The notes under the pieces: model-generated
The model's input: only the letters and a program-made list of their open reading frames with translations
Told to the model about the DNA's origin: nothing
Database searches by the model: none
Part shown: positions 47,422 through 57,266 of the stretch, one piece after another
How the letters are laid out: each line of letters opens with the position of its first letter
Numbering within the stretch: position 1 is the first letter of the stretch
Position numbers and translations under genes: made by a program
Assembly (NCBI RefSeq): GCF_014218705.1
Contig: NZ_JABBJF010000003.1
Location: 248,001-312,000 of the forward strand
Direction: 5' to 3'
DNA: 64,000 nt
DNA from: Kluyvera sichuanensis
GTDB taxonomy: Bacteria; Pseudomonadota; Gammaproteobacteria; Enterobacterales; Enterobacteriaceae

Positions 47422-49005
47422 CTACACTTCGTAATCCCACTCATCATCCCGCGGCGGCGGGATAATCTGCACTTTCTGTACCCGGTGGCTCTCAACCTGC
47501 AGGGTCTTGAGCGTCCACGGGCCAATCTGCACTTCCTCACCGGCTTTCGGAATACGCTGCAGGTGCTCCATCAGTAGCCCGGCGATGGTGTGGTACTCAC
47601 GTTTCTCGTCCAGCGGCAGCGGAATGTACTGCACTAAATCTTCCAGCGGCATATGCCCGTTAGCGGTCCAGGTGCCGTCAGCGTTCTTCTGAATGTCGTG
47701 GCGGGCATCAATCTCTTCCGCTTCGTTTGGCAGGTTGCCGGCGATGGTTTCCGTCACGTCGCTGAGCGTCACAATCCCCTCAACCGAACCAAATTCATCC
47801 ACCACGAAGGCGAAGTGGGTGCGGGCGTTACGGAACTGTTCCAGCGCTGACAGCAGCGGCAGCGCTTCCGGGAACACCAGCGGCTGGCGGATTAACACCC
47901 GCAGATCCAGCGGCTCACCACGCAGCGATTGTTGTAACAGGTCGATGACGTGTACAACGCCGAGCAAATCCTCTTCATCATCGCCGCCGGTAACCACCAG
48001 GCGGGTGTGCTGGTTTTTCTCCAGCAGCGCGCGCACTTCGCTTTCCGGCGCGCTCAGGTCGATGTGCTCAATATCATGACGTGAGGTCATAATGCTGCTT
48101 ACCGTACGCTGGTTGAGGTTCAGCACGCGCTCAATCATCCGCCGCTCCTGCGGATCGAAGATCTGCTGATCGCTTTGGTCTACCAGCAGTGAAGCGGTAC
48201 CCGCATCAAGCTCGGCATCCTCTTTTTGGCCGCTCAGTAGACGCATCACCGCCTCGGTGGTGCGGCTTCGCAGCGACTGATTGGCGGTAAGGAAGCGGCG
48301 ACGGTTAAAGATAGCCAGCTGGTTTAAGAACTCGATCATTACCGAGAAACCGATAGCGGCGTATAGATAGCCTTTTGGTATGACGAGGCCGAAACCTTCC
48401 GCTACCAGGCTAAAGCCAATCATCAGCAGGAAGCTCAGACAGAGAATCACAATCGTTGGGTGGCTGTTCACAAAGCGGGTTAGCGCCCGGCTGGCCATCA
48501 GCATCAGGCTGATAGCAATAATGACCGCGGCCATCATGACTGCCAGATGGTCGACCATGCCGACGGCGGTGATCACCGAATCAAGCGAGAAGACCGCATC
48601 CAACACCACGATTTGCGCGACAACGCCCCAAAAACGCGCGCCGCGGCGCTGCGTCGGATTGTCGCTATCTTTCCCCTCCAGCCGCTCGTTAAGCTCTACC
48701 GTGGCTTTAAACAGCAGGAAGAAGCCACCGACCAGCATAATCAGGTCGCGGGCGCTAAAGGTGAAGTCGCGGACGCTAAACAGCGGTTTGGTCAGGGTGA
48801 CCAGCCACGAGATAGAGGCTAGCAGCAGCAGGCGCATCAGCATCGCCAGAATCAGCCCGGTGACGCGCGCGCGGTCGCGTTGGGCTGGCGGCAGTTTTTC
48901 GGCGAGGATGGCGATAAACACCAGATTATCAATTCCGAGAACCAGCTTGATGACGACCAGCGTCACGAGTCCCGCCCAAATAGACGGATCGGCAATCCAT
49001 TCCAT
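47422..49005 (-). CDS. yegH: TerC/CBS/CorC family membrane protein YegH
   Basis: The 527-residue protein matches the E. coli length. The N-terminal half is a TerC-type membrane domain of about seven helices ([22 protein letters not shown] near residue 20 and [18 protein letters not shown] near 135, each with the conserved acidic pair). A CBS pair (about 300-420) and a CorC_HlyC domain follow to the end. Metal ion transport or membrane insertion of metalloproteins is suggested by relatives, but no specific role is established. Confidence 0.93.
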   Translation of the reverse strand: MEWIADPSIWAGLVTLVVIKLVLGIDNLVFIAILAEKLPPAQRDRARVTGLILAMLMRLLLLASISWLVTLTKPLFSVRDFTFSARDLIMLVGGFFLLFKATVELNERLEGKDSDNPTQRRGARFWGVVAQIVVLDAVFSLDSVITAVGMVDHLAVMMAAVIIAISLMLMASRALTRFVNSHPTIVILCLSFLLMIGFSLVAEGFGLVIPKGYLYAAIGFSVMIEFLNQLAIFNRRRFLTANQSLRSRTTEAVMRLLSGQKEDAELDAGTASLLVDQSDQQIFDPQERRMIERVLNLNQRTVSSIMTSRHDIEHIDLSAPESEVRALLEKNQHTRLVVTGGDDEEDLLGVVHVIDLLQQSLRGEPLDLRVLIRQPLVFPEALPLLSALEQFRNARTHFAFVVDEFGSVEGIVTLSDVTETIAGNLPNEAEEIDARHDIQKNADGTWTANGHMPLEDLVQYIPLPLDEKREYHTIAGLLMEHLQRIPKAGEEVQIGPWTLKTLQVESHRVQKVQIIPPPRDDEWDYEV

Positions 49006-49374
49006 ACGTTGGTTAAAACCTTATGTTATATGACGAATTGATCATGGATAAAGCGACGGCAAATTGCAACGTCTGGCTGCGATTTCTCGCAGCAAAAAAT
49101 CAATGTACAACAGGAAATAATAGCGAAAAATGGCCCTGAATTTATTATTGATAATATATTTTTGGTGTGGCGTAATTTAATTTGTCAACATAAAGAAAAT
49201 CCTAAAAATTCATACGATATTGATCTTAATCTTATTCTTAAAATTATTTTTTAGGCGGGGCTAACCTTGCCTGCTATTCGCTTAGCTGCAACAATTCTCC
49301 CAGTACTGAATGGAATAGCCATTGATGTACGTCATGAAATAGTCATGCGGGAATGAAAGTCTCTGCATTATATA
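49006..49374. other. AT-rich upstream region of the colanic acid operon
   Basis: About 370 bases, largely AT-rich, contain no supported gene. It includes CCTAAAAATTCATACGATAT and an A/T stretch ending ATTATTTTTTAGG. This is the usual place for H-NS and Rcs control of wza, but I cannot assign further sites. Confidence 0.5.
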
Positions 49375-49392
49375 TCCAGGAATATTCTCCAT
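49375..49392 (+). promoter_or_regulatory. RcsAB box of the wza promoter
   Basis: The palindrome-like CCAGGAATATTCTCCAT fits the RcsAB consensus TaAGaatatTCctA. It lies about 270 bases before wza and 70 before the JUMPstart, the usual position for activation of the cps operon by RcsB with RcsA. Confidence 0.75.
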
Positions 49393-49438
49393 TCTTATTT
49401 TTGGTGTGGTTAGATTCCATATAACAACATGATTTTTA

Positions 49439-49477
49439 GGTGAATTGGTAGCTATGAGCCAAGGGCGGTAGCGTGCC
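49439..49477 (+). promoter_or_regulatory. JUMPstart with ops element
   Basis: The sequence GGTAGCTATGAGCCAAGGGC runs into GGCGGTAGCGTGCC at 49464-49477. The 12-base ops element GGCGGTAGCGTG is exact. It pauses RNA polymerase and recruits RfaH, which allows transcription through the long polysaccharide operon. It is in the leader, about 185 bases before wza. Confidence 0.93.
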
Positions 49478-49661
49478 TGAAGGCGTGAAGCGAAGCCTCG
49501 ATTATTCTGTCAATAGCCTGCGGATGAATCCAAACTTTTTTCGGATATATGCCAGTTATATTCGCCGGTAATTAAATGCATGGTGGATGTACGGGTAATC
49601 AAATGGTACGGATTAATTTAATTCGCACAGGATAATTTTCTGCCAAAGTGATAAATAATCA

Positions 49662-50795
49662 ATGATGAAATCCAAACTAAAATTGATGCCATTATTGGTG
49701 TCGGTAACCTTGATGAGTGGTTGCACCATACTTCCCGGCAGCAATATGTCTACCTACGGAAAAGATGTGATTAAGCAGCAGGATGCTGATTATGACATTG
49801 GCCGAATGGTGAATGTTTATCCGCTGACCCCGCGACTGATTGAGCAATTACGCCCGCGTCCTAACGTCGCGCAGCCCAACATGTCGCTGGATCAGGAGTT
49901 AAGCAATTACCAGTACCGCGTGGGGTCGGGCGATGTGCTGAACGTCACCGTCTGGGATCACCCGGAACTGACGACCCCGGCGGGGCAGTATCGTAGTTCC
50001 AGCGATACCGGCAACTGGGTTCAGCCTGATGGCACCATCTTCTATCCCTACATCGGCAAAGTGCAGGTTAAAGGGCGCACGCTGGCGGAAATCCGTCAGA
50101 CCATCACCCAACGCCTGGCAGCCTATATCACCGACCCGCAGGTTGATGTCAACGTTGCCGCCTTCCGTTCGCAAAAAGTCTACGTCTCCGGTCAGGTGAA
50201 TAAATCCGGCCAGCAGGCGATTACCAACGTGCCGCTGACCGTGCTGGACGCCATTAACGCCGCTGGCGGACTGGGTGAACTGGCCGACTGGCGCAACGTG
50301 GTGCTCACTCATGACGGGCGTGAGCAGCGTATCTCCGTACAGGCGCTGATGCAGAACGGCGATCTGAGCCAGAACCGGCTGCTCTATCCGGGCGATATTC
50401 TGTTCGTACCGCGCAACGACGATCTGAAAGTGTTCGTGATGGGCGAAGTGAAGAAACAGAGCACGCTCAAAATGGACTTCAGCGGCATGACGCTGACCGA
50501 GGCGCTCGGCCAGGCGGAAGGTATCGACCTGACGACCTCAGACGCCAGCGGCATCTTCGTGATTCGTCCAACCAAAGAGGGCAACAACGGCAAGATGGCC
50601 AACGTCTATCAGCTGGATATGTCCGATGCCACCTCGCTGGTGATGGCGACCAACTTTGTCCTGCAGCCTTACGACGTGGTTTACGTCACTACCGCACCGG
50701 TTGCCCGTTGGAACCGTCTGATCAACCAACTGTTGCCGACCATCAGTGGCGTTCGCTACATGACCGATACGGCAAAAGACATTCACACCTGGTAA
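49662..50795 (+). CDS. wza: Colanic acid outer-membrane export lipoprotein Wza
   Basis: The 377-residue protein has a lipoprotein signal with lipobox MSGC (lipidated cysteine 21). The mature part holds the polysaccharide-export domain ([23 protein letters not shown]), two SLBB/Wza repeats ([28 protein letters not shown]) and the C-terminal amphipathic helix ([16 protein letters not shown]) that forms the outer-membrane alpha-barrel of the octamer. Two residues shorter than E. coli and with a changed last 12 residues. First gene of the operon, after the RcsAB box and ops site. Confidence 0.97.
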   Translation: MMKSKLKLMPLLVSVTLMSGCTILPGSNMSTYGKDVIKQQDADYDIGRMVNVYPLTPRLIEQLRPRPNVAQPNMSLDQELSNYQYRVGSGDVLNVTVWDHPELTTPAGQYRSSSDTGNWVQPDGTIFYPYIGKVQVKGRTLAEIRQTITQRLAAYITDPQVDVNVAAFRSQKVYVSGQVNKSGQQAITNVPLTVLDAINAAGGLGELADWRNVVLTHDGREQRISVQALMQNGDLSQNRLLYPGDILFVPRNDDLKVFVMGEVKKQSTLKMDFSGMTLTEALGQAEGIDLTTSDASGIFVIRPTKEGNNGKMANVYQLDMSDATSLVMATNFVLQPYDVVYVTTAPVARWNRLINQLLPTISGVRYMTDTAKDIHTW

Positions 50796-50800
50796 CCGCC

Positions 50801-51244
50801 ATGTTTAACAAAATTCTTGTGGTATGCGTGGGGAACATCTGCCGTTCCCCTACGGCAGAACGTTTATTACGCCGTCATCTTCCGGCGGTGACCGTTGACT
50901 CGGCGGGGCTGGGGGCGCTGGTGGGAAAAACGGCGGATGAACGCGCCGCCAGCGTCGCGGCAGTGCATGACATTTCGCTTGAGGGGCACTGCGCGCGACA
51001 AATCTCCGGGCGTATGTGCCGGGAGTATGACCTGATTCTGGCGATGGAGAGACGGCACGTTGCCACCCTGCATGAAATGGCGCCGGAGATGCGCGGCAAG
51101 GTGATGCTGTTTGGCCATTGGGATAACGAGCGCGAGATCCCCGATCCGTATCGCAAAAGCCGCGAGGCGTTTGAAGCGGTGTACCAGTTACTCGACAGGT
51201 CTGCCAGCCAGTGGGCGCAGGCATTGAAAGCGCAGCAGGGATAA
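50801..51244 (+). CDS. wzb: Low-molecular-weight protein tyrosine phosphatase Wzb
   Basis: The 147-residue cytosolic phosphatase has the LMW-PTP loop C9-VGNIC-R-S (VVCVGNICRSP) and the general acid in IPDPYRKS (D115 region). It removes phosphate from the tyrosine-rich tail of Wzc, which permits cycles of polymer assembly. It starts 5 bases after wza and ends 2 bases before wzc. Same length as E. coli. Confidence 0.97.
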   Translation: MFNKILVVCVGNICRSPTAERLLRRHLPAVTVDSAGLGALVGKTADERAASVAAVHDISLEGHCARQISGRMCREYDLILAMERRHVATLHEMAPEMRGKVMLFGHWDNEREIPDPYRKSREAFEAVYQLLDRSASQWAQALKAQQG

Positions 51245-51246
51245 CC

Positions 51247-53409
51247 ATGACTGATAAAGTAAAACAGATAAGCCCGGCGGCCTCGGGCGGCGATGAGATT
51301 GATATTGGCCGCCTGGTAGGAACCGTTATTGAAGCCAAGTGGTGGGTGGCTGGCATTACGGCGCTGTTCGCCGCCGCCGCGATTGTCTACGCCATCTTCG
51401 CCACGCCTATCTACAGCGCTGATGCGCTGGTGCGTATCGAGCAGAATCAGGGAAGCGCGCTGGTGCAGGACATCAGCAACGCCTTAACCAGCAAGCCACC
51501 GGCCTCCGAGGCGGAGATTCAGATGATCACCTCGCGTCTGGTGCTGGGCAAAACCGTCGACGATCTGGACCTCGATATTGCGGTCAGCAAAAACACCTTC
51601 CCTGTCCTGGGCGCAGGGTGGGATCGCCTGATGGGGCGTCAGAACCAGACCGTCAAAGTCACCACCTTCGAACGTCCGGCCGCAATGGCGGACAGCACCT
51701 TCACGCTGGATGTGCTGAGCCCAACTACCTTCCGTTTCAGCAACGATAGTGGTTTCAGCGCTGAGGGAAAAGTGGGTGAACCTGTCAACAAAGGCGGCGT
51801 GTCGCTCATGGTTGCGGGGATTGCCGCCGATGAAGGGGCCAGCTTTACGGTCACCAAATACTCGACGCTGGGGATGATCAATACCCTGCAAAACAGCCTG
51901 AGCGTCACTGAGGACGGCAAAGACTCCGGCGTGCTGACGCTGACCATGGTGGGGGAAGACAAAGACCAGATCCGCGAAATCCTCAACAGCATTGCCCGCA
52001 ACTATGTGGCGCAGAACGTCGCGCGCAAATCGGAAGAGGCGGCGAAGAGCCTGGAGTTCCTCGAAGTGCAGCTGCCGCAGGTGCGCAGCCAGCTTGATAT
52101 CGCCGAAAACAAACTCAACGCCTACCGTCAGCAGAAGGACTCCGTCGACCTGCCGCTGGAGGCCAAGTCGGTGCTCGACTCGATGGTCAACATTGATGCT
52201 CAGCTTAATGAACTGACTTTCCGTGAGGCGGAAATTTCCAAGCTCTACACCAAAATCCACCCGGCGTACCGCACGCTGCTGGAAAAACGTCGGGCGCTGG
52301 AAGAAGAGAAAGCGAAGCTCAGCCAGCGCGTGACGGCAATGCCGAAAACCCAGCAGGAGATTGTGCGTCTGACCCGTGACGTGGAGTCCGGTCAGCAGGT
52401 CTATATGCAGCTGCTGAACAAACAGCAGGAGCTGAAAATTACCAAAGCCAGCACCGTGGGCGATGTGCGTATCGTCGACCCGGCGATTACCCAGCCAGGC
52501 GTGGTGAAGCCGAAGAAAGCGCTGATTGTGCTGGGGAGCATTATTCTCGGCCTGATGCTGTCGATTGTTGGCGTGCTGCTGCGCTCACTGTTTAACCGCG
52601 GCATCGAAAGCCCGCAGGTGCTGGAAGAGCACGGTATTAACGTGTATGCCAGCATCCCGCTCTCTGAATGGCAGAAATCCCGCGATAGCGTGAAGAGCGT
52701 CAACGGCGTGAAACGCTACAAGCAGAGCCAACTGCTGGCGGTAGGTAACCCAACCGATCTCGCCATTGAAGCCATCCGCAGCCTGCGTACCAGCCTGCAC
52801 TTCGCCATGATGCAGGCGCAAAACAACGTGCTGATGATGACCGGGGTCAGCCCTTCAATCGGTAAGACCTTCGTCTGCGCCAACCTCGCGGCGGTGATTA
52901 GCCAGACCAACAAGCGAGTGCTGATGATCGACTGCGATATGCGTAAGGGCTACTCCCACGAGCTGCTCGGCACCACCAATGACAACGGCCTGTCGGAGGT
53001 GCTGGTGGGCAAAACGGCGATTGAGCACTGTGTGAAGAAAACGTCGGTAGCCAACTTCGACCTCGTCCCTCGCGGGCAGATCCCGCCGAACCCGTCTGAA
53101 CTGCTGATGGGGGAGCGTTTCAGTGAACTGCTGAAGTGGGGGAGCGCGAACTACGACCTGGTGCTGATAGATACCCCACCAATTCTCGCCGTCACCGACG
53201 CTGCGATTGTGGGCCGCCATGCGGGCACCACGCTGATGGTGACGCGTTACGCGGTCAATACGCTCAAAGAAGTGGAGACCAGCCTGAGCCGCTTTGAGCA
53301 GAACGGCATCGCGGTGAAAGGGGTGATCCTCAACTCTATTTTCCGCCGTGCTACCGGTTATCAGGATTACGGCTACTACGAGTACGAGTATCAGTCGGAT
53401 TCGAAATAA
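51247..53409 (+). CDS. wzc: Tyrosine autokinase Wzc
   Basis: The 720-residue inner-membrane PCP/BY-kinase has a Wzz domain between TM1 (about 32-52) and TM2 (about 425-445). The cytosolic kinase has Walker A GVSPSIGKT (K near 540), Walker A' VLMIDCDMRKG and Walker B LVLIDTPP. The C-terminal tyrosine cluster YQDYGYYEYEYQ holds six tyrosines for trans-phosphorylation. It forms an octamer below Wza and governs chain length and export. Same length as E. coli. A REP pair separates it from wcaA. Confidence 0.97.
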   Translation: MTDKVKQISPAASGGDEIDIGRLVGTVIEAKWWVAGITALFAAAAIVYAIFATPIYSADALVRIEQNQGSALVQDISNALTSKPPASEAEIQMITSRLVLGKTVDDLDLDIAVSKNTFPVLGAGWDRLMGRQNQTVKVTTFERPAAMADSTFTLDVLSPTTFRFSNDSGFSAEGKVGEPVNKGGVSLMVAGIAADEGASFTVTKYSTLGMINTLQNSLSVTEDGKDSGVLTLTMVGEDKDQIREILNSIARNYVAQNVARKSEEAAKSLEFLEVQLPQVRSQLDIAENKLNAYRQQKDSVDLPLEAKSVLDSMVNIDAQLNELTFREAEISKLYTKIHPAYRTLLEKRRALEEEKAKLSQRVTAMPKTQQEIVRLTRDVESGQQVYMQLLNKQQELKITKASTVGDVRIVDPAITQPGVVKPKKALIVLGSIILGLMLSIVGVLLRSLFNRGIESPQVLEEHGINVYASIPLSEWQKSRDSVKSVNGVKRYKQSQLLAVGNPTDLAIEAIRSLRTSLHFAMMQAQNNVLMMTGVSPSIGKTFVCANLAAVISQTNKRVLMIDCDMRKGYSHELLGTTNDNGLSEVLVGKTAIEHCVKKTSVANFDLVPRGQIPPNPSELLMGERFSELLKWGSANYDLVLIDTPPILAVTDAAIVGRHAGTTLMVTRYAVNTLKEVETSLSRFEQNGIAVKGVILNSIFRRATGYQDYGYYEYEYQSDSK

Positions 53410-53425
53410 TTTTAGTGCCTCACCT

Positions 53426-53498
53426 GTAGCCCGGACGAGGCGCGTGAGCGCCGACTCCGGGGCATTCCCGGCGTCGCTTCGCTCGGCCGGGCTACTCG
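53426..53498. repeat. REP/BIME element inside the cps operon, wzc-wcaA
   Basis: A unit starting GTAGCCCGGACGAGGCGCGT and an inverted unit CCCGGCGTCGCTTCGCTCGG surround a CTCCGGGG spacer. It lies between two co-directional genes of one operon. Such an intra-operonic REP can stabilise the upstream wza-wzc message relative to the distal part. Confidence 0.85.
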
Positions 53499-53512
53499 AT
53501 AAGGGATATCCC

Positions 53513-54355
53513 ATGCCAACAGACTATCCGTTGATCTCCATCTATATGCCGACCTGGAACCGACAGCAGCTGGCGATTCGCGCCATCAAATCGGTTCTGC
53601 GTCAGGACTATCCCCATTGGGAAATGATTATCGTCGATGACTGCTCCAGCAGCTTCGAGCAGCTCCAGCAGTACATCACCGAACTGAACGATAGCCGAGT
53701 GCAGTACACCCATAACGCCTTTAATTCCGGTGCCTGCGCGGTGCGCAACCAGGCAATTTTACAGGCTAAAGGCCAGTTTATTACCGGCATCGACGACGAC
53801 GATGAGTGGACGCCAACCCGGCTCTCAACCTTTCTGGCGGACAAGCAACAGCTCACCAATCATGCGTTTCTCTACGCCAACGACTACGTCTGCGAAGGGG
53901 AGGTCTATTCGCAACCGGCCAGCCTGCCGCTGTACCCGAAATCACCGTTCTCTCGCGAGCTGTTCTACAAGCGCAACATCATTGGCAATCAGGTGTTTAG
54001 CTGGGCCTGGCGTTTTAAAGAGTGCCTGTTCGATACCGAACTGAAGGCGGCACAGGACTACGACATCTTTCTGCGCATGGTGATGGCCTACGGCGAACCG
54101 TGGAAAATTGAGGCGGCGACACAAATCCTGCACATCAACCACGGGGAGATGCAGATAACCTCTTCGCCGAAAAAATTCTCCGGCTACTTCAGCTTCTATC
54201 GCAAGCATAAAGAGAAGTTTGACCGCGCCAGCAAGAAGTACCAGCTGTTCACCCTGTACCAGATTCGCAATAAGCGGATGACCTGGAAGACGTTTCTGAC
54301 GCTGCTGTCGGTGCGTAACGGTAAGCGCTGGGTTGATGGATTACGGAGTAAATAA
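53513..54355 (+). CDS. wcaA: Colanic acid glycosyltransferase WcaA
   Basis: The 280-residue GT-A, family 2 transferase has ISIYMPTWNRQQLAIRAIKSVL at the N-terminus, IIVDDCS, and the metal-binding GIDDDDEWTP. It adds one sugar to the colanic acid repeat on the undecaprenyl carrier. The ATG 3 bases after GGGATATCCC has a moderate ribosome site; a read-through upstream crosses the REP and wzc and is rejected. The TAA overlaps the wcaB ATG by one base. Confidence 0.95.
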   Translation: MPTDYPLISIYMPTWNRQQLAIRAIKSVLRQDYPHWEMIIVDDCSSSFEQLQQYITELNDSRVQYTHNAFNSGACAVRNQAILQAKGQFITGIDDDDEWTPTRLSTFLADKQQLTNHAFLYANDYVCEGEVYSQPASLPLYPKSPFSRELFYKRNIIGNQVFSWAWRFKECLFDTELKAAQDYDIFLRMVMAYGEPWKIEAATQILHINHGEMQITSSPKKFSGYFSFYRKHKEKFDRASKKYQLFTLYQIRNKRMTWKTFLTLLSVRNGKRWVDGLRSK

Positions 54356-54846
54356 TGCTGCTGGAAGATTTACGTGCCAATAGCTGGAGTCTGCGCCCGT
54401 GCTGCATGGTCACCGCTTATCGCATTGCCCATTTCTGCTCGGTGTGGCGAAAGAAAAACGTGCTCAACAATCTGTGGGCCGCGCCGGTGCTGGTGCTCTA
54501 TCGCCTCATCACCGAATGCGTCTTTGGCTATGAAATTCAGGCGGCGGCGACCATTGGCCGACGCTTCACCATCCACCACGGCTATGCGGTGGTGATTAAT
54601 AAAAACGTGGTGGCGGGGGATGACTTCACCATCCGCCACGGCGTCACGCTCGGCAACCGTGGCCCAGATAGCCTGGCCTGCCCGACGTTGGGTAACGGCG
54701 TGGAACTGGGCGCCAACGTGGTCATCATCGGCGGCATCACCATTGGCAATCAGGTGACTATCGGTGCGGGTAGCGTGGTGCTGGACGATATTCCCGACCA
54801 TGCGCTGGTGGTGGGCGAAAAGGCACGAGTGAAGGTAATCAAATGA
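54355..54846 (+). CDS. wcaB: Colanic acid acetyltransferase WcaB
   Basis: The 163-residue left-handed beta-helix acetyltransferase resembles the CysE/serine acetyltransferase type (IGRRFTIHHGYAVVINKN, HGVTLGNRG, LGANVVIIGGITIGNQVTIGAGSVVL hexapeptide repeats). It adds an O-acetyl group to a sugar of the repeat. One residue longer than E. coli. It shares a base with the wcaA stop and overlaps wcaC by 4 bases, so translation is coupled. Confidence 0.94.
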   Translation: MLLEDLRANSWSLRPCCMVTAYRIAHFCSVWRKKNVLNNLWAAPVLVLYRLITECVFGYEIQAAATIGRRFTIHHGYAVVINKNVVAGDDFTIRHGVTLGNRGPDSLACPTLGNGVELGANVVIIGGITIGNQVTIGAGSVVLDDIPDHALVVGEKARVKVIK

Positions 54847-56060
54847 ATATTCTGCAATTTAACGTGCGTCTTGCTGAAGGCGGCGCGGCGGGCGTGGCGC
54901 TGGACCTGCATCAGCGCGCGCTGCGTCAGGGGCTATCCTCGCAGTTTGTCTACGGCTATGGCAAGGGCGGCAAAAAGAGCGTCAGCCACGAGCGTTATCC
55001 GCAGGTGGTAAAGCAGACCGCGCGTCTGACCTCGATAGCGAACCTGGCGTTGTTTCGCCTGTTTAACCGCGACCTGTTTGGCAACCTGAATAACCTTTAT
55101 CGCCAGGTGACCCGCACCGAGGGGCCAGTGGTGCTGCATTTTCACGTCATGCACAGCTACTGGCTGAACCTGGCGGAGATTATTGATTTCTGCGAGCGCG
55201 TCAAGGCGCACAAAGCGGACGTTACGCTGGTCTGGACGCTGCACGACCACTGGAGCGTGACCGGGCGCTGCGCGTTTCTCGACGGCTGCGACGGCTGGAA
55301 AAACGGCTGTCTGAAGTGCCCGACGCTCGACAACTATCCGCCGGTAAAGGTCGATCGTGCGCATCAGCAGGTGGAGGAAAAGCGCCATCTCTTCCGCCGT
55401 ATGCTCGCGCTTGGCTGCCAGTTTATCTCCCCGAGTCAGCATGTGGCCGAAGCGTTTAATAGCCTGTATGGCCCCGGACGCTGCCTGATTATCAACAACG
55501 GCATTGATGTTGCCACCGAAGCGATTCTGGCGGAGCTGAAGCCGATGGCGGCAACCACGCCGCGGCCGAAAATTGCCGTCGTCGCCCACGACCTGCGCTA
55601 CGACGGTAAAACTAACCAGCGCCTGGTGCGTGAAATTATGGCGCTCGGCGATAAGGTGGAAATTCATACCTTCGGTAAGTTTTCACCGTTTGAAGGCGCG
55701 AACGTGGTGAACCACGGTTTTCTCACCGACAAGCGACAGCTGATGAGCGAACTCAACCCGCTCGATGCGCTGCTGTTTAGCTCTCGCGTCGATAACTACC
55801 CGCTGATCCTCTGCGAAGCGCTCTCTATTGGCGTGCCGGTGATTGCCACCCACAGCGAGGCGGCAAAAGAGGTGCTGGAAAAATCCGGCGGCCATACGGT
55901 TGACGAAAGCGCGGTGCTTTCGCTGGTGCAGCGGCCAAAAGCGGAGATCGCTGAAGCGGTGTTTGGCACGACGCTCGGTGCATTCAGCGCCCGCAGCCGT
56001 AAGGCCTATAGCGGACAACAGATGCTGGAGGAATATGTCTCGTTCTATCAGAGTCTGTAG
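54843..56060 (+). CDS. wcaC: Colanic acid glycosyltransferase WcaC
   Basis: The 405-residue GT-B, family 4 transferase (same length as E. coli) has the N-terminal ILQFNVRLAEGGAAGVALDLH, the SPSQHVAEAF linker and the C-terminal donor site segment LFSSRVDNYPLILCEALSIGVPVIATHSEA. ATGA overlap with wcaB; the last 26 bases overlap the wcaD start. Confidence 0.95.
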   Translation: MNILQFNVRLAEGGAAGVALDLHQRALRQGLSSQFVYGYGKGGKKSVSHERYPQVVKQTARLTSIANLALFRLFNRDLFGNLNNLYRQVTRTEGPVVLHFHVMHSYWLNLAEIIDFCERVKAHKADVTLVWTLHDHWSVTGRCAFLDGCDGWKNGCLKCPTLDNYPPVKVDRAHQQVEEKRHLFRRMLALGCQFISPSQHVAEAFNSLYGPGRCLIINNGIDVATEAILAELKPMAATTPRPKIAVVAHDLRYDGKTNQRLVREIMALGDKVEIHTFGKFSPFEGANVVNHGFLTDKRQLMSELNPLDALLFSSRVDNYPLILCEALSIGVPVIATHSEAAKEVLEKSGGHTVDESAVLSLVQRPKAEIAEAVFGTTLGAFSARSRKAYSGQQMLEEYVSFYQSL

Positions 56061-57258
56061 CTATTTGCTGCTGCCGTTAATCTATCTGCTGGTTAACGTG
56101 AAGCTGGCGCAGCTCGGCGAGAGCTTTCCCATCACCATCGTGACCTTCCTCCCGTTGCTGTTGCTGCTGTTTGTTGAACGTATTAACCTGAAAAAGCTGA
56201 TGATTGCCCTCGGGCTGGGCGTCGGGTTAACGCTGTTCAACTACGTGTTCGGTCAGTCGCTGGATCCGAGCAAATACGTCACCTCGACGATGCTGTTTGT
56301 CTACATCGTTATCATCATTGGCATGGTCTGGAGCATTCGCTTTAAAACCATTTCGCCGCATAACCACCGTAAGATCCTGCGCTTCTTTTACGTGGTTATC
56401 GGCATCGTGGTGATGCTGGCGGCACTTGAAATGGTGCAAATTATTCTCTCCGGCAGCAGTAGCCTGATTGAGATGATTTCGAAATATCTTATTTACAGCA
56501 ATAGCTATGTACTGAACTTTATCAAATTCGGTGGGAAGCGCACCACGGCGCTCTATTTTGAACCGGCATTCTTCGCTCTGGCATTAATCTCAATTTGGCT
56601 TTGCATCAAACAGTTTGGTATCAAAACCCCAAAATCTGATGCTATGATTCTCGCAGGGATAATTCTTTCAGGATCGTTCTCCGGGGTAATGACATTTATC
56701 CTGTTTTACCTGCTGGAGTGGGCGTTTCAGTATCTGAACAAAGAGGCGATTAGAAAGAAATTACCGTTAGCAATTATTTCTTTAGGCGCATTTTTTGTTG
56801 GTTTGATATTTGCTGGCCCCTATATTGCGGAACGTGTTGGTGACCTGGGAACGGAAGGTTCGTCATCGTATTACCGTATTATTGGCCCACTGGTGATGGT
56901 CGGTTATTCATTAACCAGTGTTGATGGGGTGGTGCGTTTCGGTTCTCTTTACGAATATGTTGCATCATTCGGAATATTTAACGGTGCGGATGTCGGTAAA
57001 ACCATAGACAATGGCCTGTATCTGTTAATGATCTATTTTTCATGGTTTGCCGTGATATTAACAATCGGCTACCTGTATTACGTGTTTAAAATGTTCATTA
57101 ACGCTTTTGGGAATAATCGAAATTTCGCCGTGCAGCTGTATTTATTCACGCCGGTATCACTATTTTTTACCGGTTCGATATTTAGCCCGGAATATGCATT
57201 TTTAATTGTGTGTCCTTTTATTCTGCGTAAAGCGCTGAATATTGCCGACAGCAGATGA
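56035..57258 (+). CDS. wcaD: Colanic acid polymerase WcaD
   Basis: The 407-residue inner-membrane protein has about 10-12 hydrophobic helices and is the Wzy-type polymerase that joins colanic acid repeats in the periplasm. It follows E. coli WcaD (405) closely: [36 protein letters not shown] and [20 protein letters not shown]. Start at the [11 protein letters not shown] reading with a GGAGGAAT site, inside wcaC. From about 56450 base composition becomes more AT-rich, as usual for central polysaccharide genes. Confidence 0.94.
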   Translation: MSRSIRVCSYLLLPLIYLLVNVKLAQLGESFPITIVTFLPLLLLLFVERINLKKLMIALGLGVGLTLFNYVFGQSLDPSKYVTSTMLFVYIVIIIGMVWSIRFKTISPHNHRKILRFFYVVIGIVVMLAALEMVQIILSGSSSLIEMISKYLIYSNSYVLNFIKFGGKRTTALYFEPAFFALALISIWLCIKQFGIKTPKSDAMILAGIILSGSFSGVMTFILFYLLEWAFQYLNKEAIRKKLPLAIISLGAFFVGLIFAGPYIAERVGDLGTEGSSSYYRIIGPLVMVGYSLTSVDGVVRFGSLYEYVASFGIFNGADVGKTIDNGLYLLMIYFSWFAVILTIGYLYYVFKMFINAFGNNRNFAVQLYLFTPVSLFFTGSIFSPEYAFLIVCPFILRKALNIADSR

Positions 57259-57266
57259 GGTGGAAC

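Noticed and set aside
53348-53512. Extension of wcaA upstream through the REP into wzc
   Set aside because: The extra residues are encoded by REP sequence and the end of wzc in another frame; the ATG at 53513 gives the family N-terminus.
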